A stretch of 64,000 bases of DNA, from NCBI GenBank assembly GCA_910586765.1, contig CAJUJJ010000003.1, positions 62,001 to 126,000 on the forward strand, in the 5' to 3' direction. Positions within the stretch are counted from its first letter, which is position 1; every line of letters starts with the position of its first letter. The position numbers and the translations under genes are program-made. The notes beneath the pieces were generated by a model that saw nothing but the letters and a program-made list of their open reading frames with translations, did no database searches and had not been told where the DNA came from. This document shows, piece after piece, positions 45,435-53,303 of this stretch. The stretch comes from an uncultured Clostridia bacterium (GTDB lineage: Bacteria > Bacillota > Clostridia > Lachnospirales > Anaerotignaceae).

Positions 45435-45491
45435 TATAAAATAATATCATCTTATATCTAAAGGAATGAGAATGAAAGGAGGACTCAGAAA

Positions 45492-46082
45492 ATGAGTTCA
45501 AAAAAAAGAATGTCTACAAGAAAATTAACTGTTACAGGTATGATGATTGCCATTACAATGATATTGTCATACACACCATTAGGAATTATACCTTTGCAGC
45601 CTGTTAGTGCTACGATTGTACATATTCCTACGATTATTATTGCATTGTTAGAAGGGCCTCTTGTAGGGGGAATTGTAGGAGCAGCATTTGGTATTTCTTC
45701 TATGATAAAAGCCATTACACAACCATCAGGTATATTAGACCCTTGTTTTATGAATCCTATCGTATCTGTGTTACCTAGAATATGTATTGGCATTGTAGCA
45801 GGATATAGCTATAAAGGATTAATGTGTGTTGTAAAAAATAATACAATTTCATCTGTTATTGCTTCTGCACTAGGTTCTTTGACAAATACATTAGGTGCAA
45901 TGGGATTGATATATTTTATTTATGTAGAAGATATGACAGAAAGATTAGGTACAGCAGCAGGCCCAGTAATATGGGGAATTATTACAACATATGGTGTTGT
46001 AGAGATGTTAGCAGCAGTAGTAATTTGTACTTCTGTGGTGTTAGCACTTCAAAAAGCGGTATATAGAAGTAAAATAGCATAA
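45492..46082 (+). CDS. panT: ECF transporter substrate-binding subunit, PanT-like (pantothenate)
   Basis: A 196-residue membrane protein with about six hydrophobic helices and the ECF S-component look: an N-terminal TRKLTVTGMMIAITMIL helix for docking the EcfT subunit, PLGIIPLQPVSATIVHIPTIIIALLEGPLVGGIVGAAFG, and DPCFMNPIVSVLPRI. Pantothenate specificity is inferred from family resemblance and from the two pantothenate kinase genes just downstream. It would use the shared EcfA/A'/T energising module encoded elsewhere. A terminator separates it from coaX. Confidence 0.8.
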   Translation: MSSKKRMSTRKLTVTGMMIAITMILSYTPLGIIPLQPVSATIVHIPTIIIALLEGPLVGGIVGAAFGISSMIKAITQPSGILDPCFMNPIVSVLPRICIGIVAGYSYKGLMCVVKNNTISSVIASALGSLTNTLGAMGLIYFIYVEDMTERLGTAAGPVIWGIITTYGVVEMLAAVVICTSVVLALQKAVYRSKIA

Positions 46083-46093
46083 AAATATGTTTT

Positions 46094-46125
46094 AGGGTAC
46101 GGGGTTGTTCCCGTACTCTTTTTTG
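46094..46125 (+). terminator. Terminator of panT
   Basis: A stem with GTACGGG/CCCGTAC core (46097-46103, 46110-46116) is followed by CTCTTTTTTG. Confidence 0.85.
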
Positions 46126-46145
46126 ATATTTAAGGAGAGAAAGAA

Positions 46146-46922
46146 ATGATTTTAGCTATAGATGTAGGTAATACCAACATTGTTTTAGGTGTTTATGATG
46201 GAGAAGAACTTACAGCAAATTGGAGAATTACCACATTAAACAACAGGACAGCAGATGAAACAGGAACTTTAATTCGTTCTCTTTTTTCACATTCTAATGT
46301 AGACATAAAAGACATTGAAAGTGTGATTATTTCTTCTGTTGTACCTAATATTATGTATTCTTTAACAAATGCAATACGAAAGCAGCTCCACATAGAACCT
46401 ATGATAGTAGGAGCAGGTATGAAAACAGGTATCAATTTAAGAATGGAAAATCCCAAAGAAATGGGAGCAGATAGAATTGTAAATTTAGTAGCAGCGTATG
46501 AAATATATGGAGGGCCTGTTGTTGTGGTAGATTACAGTACAGCAACAATGTTTGATGTCATCAGTGAAAATGGAGAATTTATTACAGCGATTACAGCACC
46601 AGGCGTACAAGTTTGTGCAGATGCCTTATACCAAAGAGCAGCACAATTACCTAAAATTGAAATTAAAAAACCAGAAAGCATTATAGCAAAAAATACAGTA
46701 AATAGTATACAAGCAGGTATTGTAATAGGGCACATTGGGGAGACAATTTATATATTAGAAAAGCTAAAACAGGAATTACAGCAGCCTAATTTAAAAGTAA
46801 TTGCTACAGGAGGGCTTGCAAGAGTAATTGATGAAAAGGGAGAAATATTTGATGTAATAGACCCAGTATTATCTTTAAAAGGGTTACGAATATTGTATGA
46901 AAAAAACAAACATAAAAAATAG
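46146..46922 (+). CDS. coaX: Type III pantothenate kinase, copy 1
   Basis: CoaX phosphorylates pantothenate, the first step of coenzyme A synthesis. The 258-residue protein has the phosphate-1 motif DVGNTNIVLGVYDG at residue 6, adenosine-side VISSVVP, GADRIVNLVAA near 107-117 and the late IATGGLA. The phosphate-2 motif, normally DFGTATT, reads DYSTATM here (129-135): the glycine at 131 is replaced by serine. A nearly collinear second copy follows nine bases downstream. AAGGAGAG gives the ribosome site. Confidence 0.92.
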   Translation: MILAIDVGNTNIVLGVYDGEELTANWRITTLNNRTADETGTLIRSLFSHSNVDIKDIESVIISSVVPNIMYSLTNAIRKQLHIEPMIVGAGMKTGINLRMENPKEMGADRIVNLVAAYEIYGGPVVVVDYSTATMFDVISENGEFITAITAPGVQVCADALYQRAAQLPKIEIKKPESIIAKNTVNSIQAGIVIGHIGETIYILEKLKQELQQPNLKVIATGGLARVIDEKGEIFDVIDPVLSLKGLRILYEKNKHKK

Positions 46923-46934
46923 GAGGATAAGTTG

Positions 46935-47702
46935 ATGCTTTTGGTAATAGATGTGGGGAATACAAATATTGTTTTAGGGGTATATAAAGACAATAAAATA
47001 GTAAAATATTGGAGAATGGCAACAGGTACGAAAAAAACAGCAGATGAAACGGGCATATTTATACATTCTCTTTTTGATGCTTCTGATGTAAAAGCGAGCT
47101 GTATTGATGCAGTGATTATTTCCTCTGTTGTACCTGATATTATGTATTCTTTAACACACGGCATACGAAAATATTTTAATATAGAACCTATGATAGTAGG
47201 TGCTGGTATGAAAACAGGTATTGTAATAAAAAGAGATAATCCCAAAGAAGTGGGAGCAGATAGAATTGTAAATTTGGTAGCAGCAAAAGAAATTTATGGA
47301 GGAGCAGCTATAGTAATTGATTATGGTACTGCGGATACATTTGATGTTATCAATGAAAAAGGGGAATTTATTACAGGACTGATAGCACCAGGTATTTCTA
47401 TTTGTGCAGATGCTTTGTATCAAAGAGCGGCACAGCTTCCTAAAGTAGAAATCAAAAAGCCAAAATCTGTTATTGTAAAAAATACAGTAGGTAGCATACA
47501 AGCAGGCATTGTGTTAGGACATATTGGACAAACTGTTCACATTATAAGAGAACTAAAGAGAGAGTTAAATATACCTCATATGAAAGTGATTGCTACAGGA
47601 GGATTAGCAAAAGTCATTGACCCAGATAAAACAATATTTGATGTGTTAGACCCTACATTGACATTAAAAGGATTAAAAATACTTTATGAAAAAAATAAAT
47701 AA
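46935..47702 (+). CDS. coaX: Type III pantothenate kinase, copy 2
   Basis: A 255-residue paralogue that aligns without gaps to copy 1 over its first 137 residues, with the same DVGNTNIVLGVY, ISSVVPDIMYSLT, GAGMKTGI and GADRIVNLVAA blocks. Its phosphate-2 motif is DYGTADT (129-135): the glycine is kept but the threonine at 134 is aspartate. CoaX enzymes are homodimers with sites near the interface, so a mixed dimer is conceivable. The ATG at 46935, eight bases after AGGAGG, is preferred over the TTG just before it. It is followed by dusB 28 bases later. Confidence 0.92.
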   Translation: MLLVIDVGNTNIVLGVYKDNKIVKYWRMATGTKKTADETGIFIHSLFDASDVKASCIDAVIISSVVPDIMYSLTHGIRKYFNIEPMIVGAGMKTGIVIKRDNPKEVGADRIVNLVAAKEIYGGAAIVIDYGTADTFDVINEKGEFITGLIAPGISICADALYQRAAQLPKVEIKKPKSVIVKNTVGSIQAGIVLGHIGQTVHIIRELKRELNIPHMKVIATGGLAKVIDPDKTIFDVLDPTLTLKGLKILYEKNK

Positions 47703-47730
47703 TACAAATTGCAGTAAGAAGGGAATTGTA

Positions 47731-48687
47731 ATGAAAATAGGCAATGTGGAATTAGAAAACAATATATTTTTAGCACCTATGGCAGGTGTGACAGATTTGC
47801 CTTTTCGCATACTTTGCAAAGAAATGGGCTGTGGATTGGTATATTCTGAAATGGTAAGTGCGAAAGGAATATTGTATAATAATGAAAACACAAAAAAACT
47901 ACTTACTGTGGAACAGGAAGAAAGACCAGCAGCGGTACAGCTTTTTGGTTCTCAGCCTGAAATTATGGCCGCTATGGCAAAAAAAATTGAAAATTATGAT
48001 ATTGATATTATAGATGTAAATATGGGTTGTCCTGCCCCTAAAATCGTTAAAAATGGAGAGGGAAGTGCTTTGACAAAAAATCCAAAATTAGTAGGGGAAA
48101 TTGTAAAAGCAATGGTAACTGCTCAAAAAAAACCTGTTACGATTAAATTTAGAAAAGGATTTGATGAAGAACATATCAATGCAGTAGAAATTGCAAAAAT
48201 TGCAGAACAAAATGGTGCAGCAGCAGTTGCGGTACATGGCAGAACAAGAGAACAATATTATAGTGGTAAAGCAGATTGGGATATTATAAAAGCAGTAAAA
48301 GAAGCAGTTAGTATTCCAGTGATTGGAAATGGAGATGTTTTTACACCACAAGATGCAAAAAATATGTTGGAATATACAAAATGTGATGCCATTATGATAG
48401 GAAGGGCAGCACAAGGAAATCCGTGGATATTTCAAAGAATTAACCACTATATTAACACAGGAGAAATGTTACCAGAAATTACACCAGAACAAAAAGTCGA
48501 AAAAGCATTGCGTCATGCTCGTATGCTCATAGAATATAAAGGGGAATATATTGGAGTAAGAGAAATGAGAAAGCATATTTCTTGGTATATGAAGGGAATA
48601 AAAGGAGCAGCAGAGCTTAGAGAAAAAATCAATAGAGCAAATAGTTATAATGAAATAGAACAATTATTACAAAAAAATTTGTATTAA
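47731..48687 (+). CDS. dusB: tRNA-dihydrouridine synthase (DusB type)
   Basis: Dus enzymes reduce uridines in tRNA D-loops with FMN and NADPH. The 318-residue TIM barrel has LAPMAGVTDLPFRILC near the start, VQLFGSQPEIMA, the catalytic cysteine in DVNMGCPAPKIVKNGEGSAL, VHGRTREQYYSGKADW and IGNGDVFTPQDA. I chose the ATG at 47731 behind AAGGGA; an earlier ATG inside coaX copy 2 is unlikely. The coaX-dusB neighbourhood is conserved in Firmicutes. Confidence 0.94.
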   Translation: MKIGNVELENNIFLAPMAGVTDLPFRILCKEMGCGLVYSEMVSAKGILYNNENTKKLLTVEQEERPAAVQLFGSQPEIMAAMAKKIENYDIDIIDVNMGCPAPKIVKNGEGSALTKNPKLVGEIVKAMVTAQKKPVTIKFRKGFDEEHINAVEIAKIAEQNGAAAVAVHGRTREQYYSGKADWDIIKAVKEAVSIPVIGNGDVFTPQDAKNMLEYTKCDAIMIGRAAQGNPWIFQRINHYINTGEMLPEITPEQKVEKALRHARMLIEYKGEYIGVREMRKHISWYMKGIKGAAELREKINRANSYNEIEQLLQKNLY

Positions 48688-48700
48688 TATAAAATGATAT

Positions 48701-48727
48701 TAATAAAGCCTCTTTTTTTGCCGATAT
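48701..48727 (+). promoter_or_regulatory. SigD-type promoter of the coiled-coil protein gene
   Basis: GCCGATAT (48720-48727) is preceded by TAAT with exactly 15 bases between, the sigma-D geometry. It lies 35 bases before the ATG at 48763. The same octamer drives flgM and cheA in this window. Confidence 0.65.
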
Positions 48728-48762
48728 ATTAATAAAGGGCAAAGCAAAAAGGGAGGGATATT

Positions 48763-49446
48763 ATGGCAATTTCATCTATTCAAAAACAAAATACAATATA
48801 TCGTAAACAAGAGTATACAAAAGAAAATGTTATTTCTAAAGAACAAACAAAACAAACAATACAAAGTACAGAACAATCTGAAGAAGAAAATATCAAAGAA
48901 AATGTGACAGAAAGAAAAGATGTTTTTTTGTCACAACAACAAAAAGAAAAAGAAAATAAGCCGTTTCCAACACAATCACAAAATAAACAAAAAAAGCCTA
49001 GTGTAGATTATAAATCAACAGAAGATTTAATCAAATTAATGCAGGCAAAAAGCACTTCAGAAGTACGCAGCATTATTGCGAGAATAAAAGGAGAAATGGC
49101 AAAAACAAAATCAAGTGGCGGAGAAGAAGAACAAATAAAAAAAGCAGTAGCCAAAATGAAAAAAGTAATTAAAAAAGCACAAAGCAAAGAAAAGGCTTTG
49201 ATAGCAGAAAATAAAATGGAACTGCAAATGAAAATGAAACAAAAAAATGAAGCAGAAGAAGCAGAACAAATTGGAGCAGAACTCCAAACGAAAAAAAGAA
49301 AACGTATGTCAAAAGAAATCAATGACGTTTTAAATTCTTCAAATGATATAGATACAGGTTCTTCAGAAGATGCCTCTTTTATGGACATAGGAGGAGATTT
49401 GTCTATGTCTATGCCAGAAATAGGAAGTATTGATATTAGTATATAA
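48763..49446 (+). CDS. Coiled-coil protein, probably motility-associated, unknown function
   Basis: I do not recognise this 227-residue soluble protein. It is Lys/Gln/Glu-rich: residues 1-85 look disordered, and about 85-190 form a long charged helix or coiled coil (KSTSEVRSIIARIKGEMAK, then KAVAKMKKVIKKAQSKEKAL). The tail is acidic and Ser/Met-rich (SFMDIGGDLSMSMPEIGSID). No signal peptide, membrane helix or cysteine is present. Its GCCGATAT promoter element links it to the SigD regulon, so a role in flagella or chemotaxis is the best inference. GGGAGGG lies before ATG. It has its own terminator. Confidence 0.55.
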   Translation: MAISSIQKQNTIYRKQEYTKENVISKEQTKQTIQSTEQSEEENIKENVTERKDVFLSQQQKEKENKPFPTQSQNKQKKPSVDYKSTEDLIKLMQAKSTSEVRSIIARIKGEMAKTKSSGGEEEQIKKAVAKMKKVIKKAQSKEKALIAENKMELQMKMKQKNEAEEAEQIGAELQTKKRKRMSKEINDVLNSSNDIDTGSSEDASFMDIGGDLSMSMPEIGSIDISI

Positions 49447-49455
49447 AAAAATAAT

Positions 49456-49507
49456 AAAGAAGTAATTCCAATACAGAATAGAAAAGGGATTTACTTCTTT
49501 TTTTTGT
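49456..49507 (+). terminator. Terminator of the coiled-coil protein gene
   Basis: A perfect 10-bp stem AAAGAAGTAA/TTACTTCTTT (49456-49465, 49491-49500) with a 25-base loop runs into a long T stretch. Confidence 0.8.
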
Positions 49508-49621
49508 TTTATAAAAGTAGGTATTGTGTCATTTGTGTAAATTGTTATTTGAAATTACAGCATGATTAGTATATAATATATAAAATAATGATATTTGAAT
49601 AAAAGGGACGTGACAAAAACA

Positions 49622-50953
49622 ATGATACGAAAGTGGCTTTGTATATATATGTGTTTTCTTTTGATAACAATGACAGCTTGTAATGATACTGGAGATGAAG
49701 AAGCAGAAGTTTTTTCTATTTCAGAACAAACAGCAAAAGAGTATGAAGAAAAAATTGATGAGCTGTTATATGACAATTATTGGAGGTGTGACAGTAGCTC
49801 TATTACTTTTTTTAAGGGCATTGTGCCAGAAAATAAAAAAGAAAACAAAGAAATATTTGAGGCTTCTTCTGCATTAGGATTGGATATGACTTCAAATGCA
49901 GCAAAAGAAGCAACAATAGCAACAGTTCCTTTACTTTATTACAATGAAGAAATAGCAGGACTTTTGTATTGTTATTTTGTGAGAGATAAATTGGTAGGCA
50001 GTTATTATGTAGGTGGTTATAATAATAGTGTATATTCTTTGACAGATAGAAATGTATTTTTAGCAGACGGCCATTTTTCAAAATATGAAACAGATACACC
50101 TTTTGCTACATTTCATGGCAGAAAAGCAACATTTCCTTCAGAAGGATTTTGTGATATAGGAAAAGATGCACAAAATAATACTTTAGCAGCAAATATTAGT
50201 GAAGATGGTAAACTTTCATTATATCGTTATCGCAATTATTTGGGAAGATATCGTAGTATTTATTTACAGAGAGGGCTTGTAGTAGATAGTGCGGCGTTTT
50301 TAGAGGAAGGTATGGCAGTGCTTTTAAGCAGACCTATTACAGAAGGAACTGGAGAGGGAGAAAACACACATACATCTTCTGAAAAATTAGTGTTTTTAAA
50401 TCGTAATTTTGGTGTTACAGCAGAAAATATGGATTTGTCACATGGTACTTATACCTGTGTAGGATTTGATGGTACAGAACTTTTTTTAATGAATAACAAA
50501 ACATTAGAATGTTATAAAAAAGGAGAAGAAGGCTGGACAATATCAAATCAATATTATTTAGAGCATGGTGCAAGTTATATGCACATAACGGATTTAGATG
50601 GTGATGGCACATTAGAATATTTTATAACAGATGGATTTGATTTGTATTTGTATCACAAAACAGATGCAGGTTTTATTAAAATATGGAGTACACATTTGGG
50701 TATTAAAAGTATTGAAAGCAGTATTTATAGTGGAGATTTAAACAGAGATGGCGTAAAAGAAATATATGTTTGTGATACAACAGGAACAGCTATGAGATAT
50801 ATTTTGACAGAAAAAGGACTTGCTATAAAAAATGATGATATTGTACATGGACAAGTAATATATGCTATGGATTTAGATGGTGATGATATAGAAGAATATG
50901 TCGGTATGAGTGATATAGAAAACTCTGATACAATGGTATATTTTAGTGAATAG
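49622..50953 (+). CDS. Lipoprotein with FG-GAP-like repeats
   Basis: A 443-residue exported lipoprotein: MIRKWLCIYMCFLLITMTAC places the lipid cysteine at residue 20. The mature protein is beta-rich. Its last 150 residues contain three Asp-rich FG-GAP/VCBS-like turns (ITDLDGDGTLEYF, GDLNRDGVKEIYV, MDLDGDDIEEYV), typical of beta-propellers with calcium loops. Function is unknown. I chose ATG 49622, which gives a compact signal peptide; a GTG four codons upstream is possible. It precedes tadA by nine bases. Confidence 0.75.
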   Translation: MIRKWLCIYMCFLLITMTACNDTGDEEAEVFSISEQTAKEYEEKIDELLYDNYWRCDSSSITFFKGIVPENKKENKEIFEASSALGLDMTSNAAKEATIATVPLLYYNEEIAGLLYCYFVRDKLVGSYYVGGYNNSVYSLTDRNVFLADGHFSKYETDTPFATFHGRKATFPSEGFCDIGKDAQNNTLAANISEDGKLSLYRYRNYLGRYRSIYLQRGLVVDSAAFLEEGMAVLLSRPITEGTGEGENTHTSSEKLVFLNRNFGVTAENMDLSHGTYTCVGFDGTELFLMNNKTLECYKKGEEGWTISNQYYLEHGASYMHITDLDGDGTLEYFITDGFDLYLYHKTDAGFIKIWSTHLGIKSIESSIYSGDLNRDGVKEIYVCDTTGTAMRYILTEKGLAIKNDDIVHGQVIYAMDLDGDDIEEYVGMSDIENSDTMVYFSE

Positions 50954-50962
50954 AGGAAAAAT

Positions 50963-51424
50963 ATGACAGAACAACAATATTATATGGCAGAGGCACTGGA
51001 AGAAGCAAAAAAAGCTTTTGCACTGGGAGAAGTGCCTATTGGTGCAGTTATGGTAAGAGAAGGAGAAATTATTGCGAGAGGGTATAATTTGAGAAATAGT
51101 GCAAAAAATCCCCTTTGCCATGCGGAAATAGATGTAATTGATAAAAGTGCCAAAATAGTGGGAGATTGGCGACTAGAGGATTGTACGCTTTATGTTACAG
51201 TAGAGCCTTGTCCTATGTGTGCAGGAGCGATTGTACAATCAAGAATACCCAAAGTAGTTTTTGGTACGAGAAATAATAAAGCAGGCTGTGCAGGCTCTAT
51301 ATTAAATATATTGCAAGAACCACGTTTTAATCATCAGGTGGAAATAGAAGAAAATGTTTTGCAACAAGAATGTGCTGAATTGATGAAAGCATTTTTTAAA
51401 AATTTTAGAAAAAAGAAAGAATAG
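50963..51424 (+). CDS. tadA: tRNA-specific adenosine deaminase TadA
   Basis: TadA converts A34 of tRNA-Arg(ACG) to inosine. The 153-residue protein has the zinc deaminase signature: CHAEIDVI with catalytic glutamate near residue 55, and PCPMCAGAIVQSRIP near 85, followed by VVFGTRNNKAGCAGS. Length is typical. It ends 130 bases before the SRP RNA promoter, the same tadA-then-scr order as in B. subtilis. Two small hairpins, at about 51422-51450 and 51459-51483, probably terminate it. Confidence 0.95.
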   Translation: MTEQQYYMAEALEEAKKAFALGEVPIGAVMVREGEIIARGYNLRNSAKNPLCHAEIDVIDKSAKIVGDWRLEDCTLYVTVEPCPMCAGAIVQSRIPKVVFGTRNNKAGCAGSILNILQEPRFNHQVEIEENVLQQECAELMKAFFKNFRKKKE

Positions 51425-51494
51425 TCCCTTGCCCAAAAGCATAGGGATTTTTTCAGGCCTCCCATAAGTGTTTTATTTATGGGAAATAATACTA

Positions 51495-51524
51495 TTGACA
51501 AAACAGACAGAAGTAGGGTATACT
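51495..51524 (+). promoter_or_regulatory. SigA promoter of the SRP RNA gene
   Basis: TTGACA (51495-51500), an 18-base spacer and TATACT (51519-51524) lie about 30 bases before the 5' end of the RNA. Confidence 0.75.
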
Positions 51525-51552
51525 ATTAAACAATACGGAAAAGCACAAAAAT

Positions 51553-51822
51553 TTCCGTGCTAGTCGGGGCGTTAGCGGTGTCTTGTAGCCCACAATCCGC
51601 TACAGTGGGGACAATGTCTGTCAGGAGGTATTTGTTTTGTATGGACTGCCCTTTTGCGTTGGTGATGAAGATTGAGTCTTGTGCAACAGGAACTTATGAA
51701 CCGTGTCAGGGTCGGAAGGCAGCAGCACTAAGTAAGCACTCTTGTGTGCCGCAAGGTAGCTTAGTCGGAGCGAACAAGGGAGGTAACGCATGGAAGGCAA
51801 TATCGAATACAGACGCACGGAT
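51553..51822 (+). ncRNA. ffs: Signal recognition particle RNA, large Firmicutes type
   Basis: The universally conserved SRP-domain loop is present (CAGGGTCGGAAGGCAGCAGC within 51706-51726, followed by ACTAAG). The 5' domain GTGCTAGTCGGGGCGTTAG and the following GTAGCCCACAATCCGCTACA match the Alu-domain part of Bacillus-type scRNA. The ends TCCGTGC (51554-51560) and GCACGGA (51815-51821) pair to close a molecule of about 270 nucleotides. It scaffolds Ffh for cotranslational membrane targeting. The ends are set by pairing and could be a few bases off. Confidence 0.95.
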
Positions 51823-51838
51823 TTTATATAAAAAAATG

Positions 51839-51862
51839 AGGGCGAAACATCGCTCTTTTTTA
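51839..51862 (+). terminator. Terminator of the SRP RNA
   Basis: A 6-bp stem with one G-T pair (AGGGCG/CGCTCT, 51839-51844, 51851-51856) is followed by T6. Confidence 0.75.
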
Positions 51863-51896
51863 TTTGCCTATAAATTTGGTGTGTTGAGCGAAATAA

Positions 51897-51927
51897 GGGG
51901 AACTTTTTTATATGTGAAAAGTTCCCC
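51897..51927. repeat. Palindromic repeat, left copy (also a terminator)
   Basis: An 11-bp perfect stem GGGGAACTTTT/AAAAGTTCCCC. Nearly the same 31-32 base sequence recurs at 53305-53336, so the pair brackets the three genes between. On the minus strand it lies just after the gene ending at 51938 and could terminate it. Confidence 0.75.
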
Positions 51928-51937
51928 ATAAAAATTT

Positions 51938-52507
51938 TTATTTTTTATCCTCTTTTTTTTCTGTAGTATATTCTGTAGGTGGGTCATCGCAATAATATAC
52001 TTTTCTTTCGGTATTCATTTCATAATGAGTTGATTTTTGCTTGTTATCATATTCATCTTCTTGATTAAAATCTTCCAAACCATAATAATAATATTTGTTT
52101 TCTTCTATTTTTTGATTTAGTTCATAGTCTTGTTCATTTTCTTGTTGCTGTATTGCCATTTGAATAATTTCATTTTCTCCTATACCCAATTTTAAAACTT
52201 CTTTTTGCATAGCATACCACATTACAATGCTTTGTCTTAATTCTTCAAATTGTTTTAGCTGGTCTTCTGTAAGCAATTTTTTGAAGTTTTTTTCTTTTTC
52301 TATGTAAGTAATATGGTCGTTCAGCGTATCTGTAACGGATTGCTTGAAAAAAAAGACATCTTCTTTTTTTACTGCTCTTATTAAATTGTTGTAAAATGTC
52401 AATCTTTTGCAATCGGGTAAATGAACAAAATATTCTTTTGCTTTAAAGTAAACAGCAGTAAAATAATGATTTATGACTTTGTTTTCGTCTATTTTAGATT
52501 TTGACAT
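51938..52507 (-). CDS. Uncharacterised charged helical protein
   Basis: A 189-residue protein I do not recognise. Residues 1-115 are helical (INHYFTAVYFKAKEYFVHLPDC, LLTEDQLKQFEELRQSIVMWYAMQKEVLKL); the C-terminal 70 residues are very acidic, Tyr-, Glu- and Asn-rich and probably disordered, with repeated YYYY and DEYDN runs. No signal or membrane segment. GGAGGAG lies before ATG. It is divergent from an XRE regulator across a 133-base gap and belongs to the hairpin-bounded island after the SRP RNA, so it is likely accessory. Confidence 0.5.
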   Translation of the reverse strand: MSKSKIDENKVINHYFTAVYFKAKEYFVHLPDCKRLTFYNNLIRAVKKEDVFFFKQSVTDTLNDHITYIEKEKNFKKLLTEDQLKQFEELRQSIVMWYAMQKEVLKLGIGENEIIQMAIQQQENEQDYELNQKIEENKYYYYGLEDFNQEDEYDNKQKSTHYEMNTERKVYYCDDPPTEYTTEKKEDKK

Positions 52508-52640
52508 AAAAACTCCTCCTTTAAAATAGTATTAAATTTCATTTTGTATCACTTTTACAACCGATATGGTTAAAAAAATATCATAAAATTTTCAAAAGTG
52601 CAAAAAATGATACAAAAGAGATACAGAAAAGAGGTTACAT

Positions 52641-52892
52641 ATGCCAAAACCACGTAGTAAAACAGGCGAAAAGAATTTAATTGGTTCTCATCTAAAAATG
52701 CTCAGACAAAAATATCATTTATCTCAAAGGGATTTAGCTGATAAATTACAACTTTCTGGTATTGATGTAGATAAAAATGTCATTACTAGAATTGAAACAA
52801 ATAAAAGATATGTTACAGATATAGAATTAAAAGCTATTTGTGAACTATTTCATGTAACATATGACTATTTAATTGATGGAAAAGACAATTAA
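52641..52892 (+). CDS. XRE-family HTH regulator 1
   Basis: An 83-residue protein that is essentially one Cro/CI-type helix-turn-helix: IGSHLKMLRQKYHLSQRDLADKLQLSG, recognition helix region VDKNVITRIETNKRYVTDIELKAICELFHV, then TYDYLIDG. The spacing in the second helix (SGIDVDKNV) is longer than usual. It follows GAGGTTACAT and is divergent from the unknown gene at 51938. It may repress its own and the divergent promoter; the gap contains ACCGATATGGT-like sequence but no clear operator. Confidence 0.85.
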   Translation: MPKPRSKTGEKNLIGSHLKMLRQKYHLSQRDLADKLQLSGIDVDKNVITRIETNKRYVTDIELKAICELFHVTYDYLIDGKDN

Positions 52893-53012
52893 CCTCTTTA
52901 TTATATAGTATAGACGATTATCAAAAAATAGTCTATATATAGTCGTAATTTTATAATTTTATTTTTTATTCAAGTCTATAACCCAAAAATATATTGATAT
53001 AGGAGGATTTTA
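52893..53012 (+). promoter_or_regulatory. Repeat-rich gap between the two XRE genes
   Basis: TATAGAC near 52911 and GTCTATA near 52933 form an inverted repeat across about 15 bases. ATAGTC then recurs once more immediately after (ATATATAGTCG). The cluster of short related half-sites is what a small repressor operator would look like. Confidence 0.35.
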
Positions 53013-53255
53013 ATGAATACAAAAGCTGTCGTTAAAAATAGAATTTTAGAGTTATGTAATGAAAGAAATATTTCACTTAATTATTTGGCACATTTATCTG
53101 CTGTACCACCTTCTACTATCAAAAATATTATGTATGATGTTAGTAAAAATCCGGGAATTGTTACTATCAAATTATTATGTGATGGTTTGGGTATATCTCT
53201 TTATGACTTTTTTGATACAGAAGCATTTAAAAGTTTAGAACAAGAAATACGTTAA
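53013..53255 (+). CDS. XRE-family HTH regulator 2
   Basis: An 80-residue single-domain Cro/CI-type regulator: VKNRILELCNERNISLNYLAHLSAVPPSTIKNIM, then VTIKLLCDGLGISLYDFFDTE. AGGAGG lies before ATG. Similar small proteins are common on integrative elements and as solitary regulators in Lachnospirales. It is the last gene before the GC-rich hairpin region. No integrase, relaxase or toxin gene accompanies it in the window. Confidence 0.85.
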   Translation: MNTKAVVKNRILELCNERNISLNYLAHLSAVPPSTIKNIMYDVSKNPGIVTIKLLCDGLGISLYDFFDTEAFKSLEQEIR

Positions 53256-53303
53256 TTATTGTATTTTTTGTTCTTTTTTATTTGAAATATAATTCAAAAT
53301 AAT

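Noticed and set aside
45254..45491. preQ1 riboswitch before an ECF transporter gene
   Set aside because: The expected short hairpin with a C-rich loop and A-rich tail pairing was not found; the kinase neighbours point to pantothenate instead of queuosine precursors.
51557..51931. ORFs on both strands over the SRP RNA (51557-51931 plus, 51621-51929 minus)
   Set aside because: They overlap a clearly conserved structural RNA and lack protein-like composition.
52555..52575. SigD-like ACCGATATGG before the XRE gene
   Set aside because: First base and right flank differ from GCCGATAT, and no motility gene is nearby; probably coincidence.
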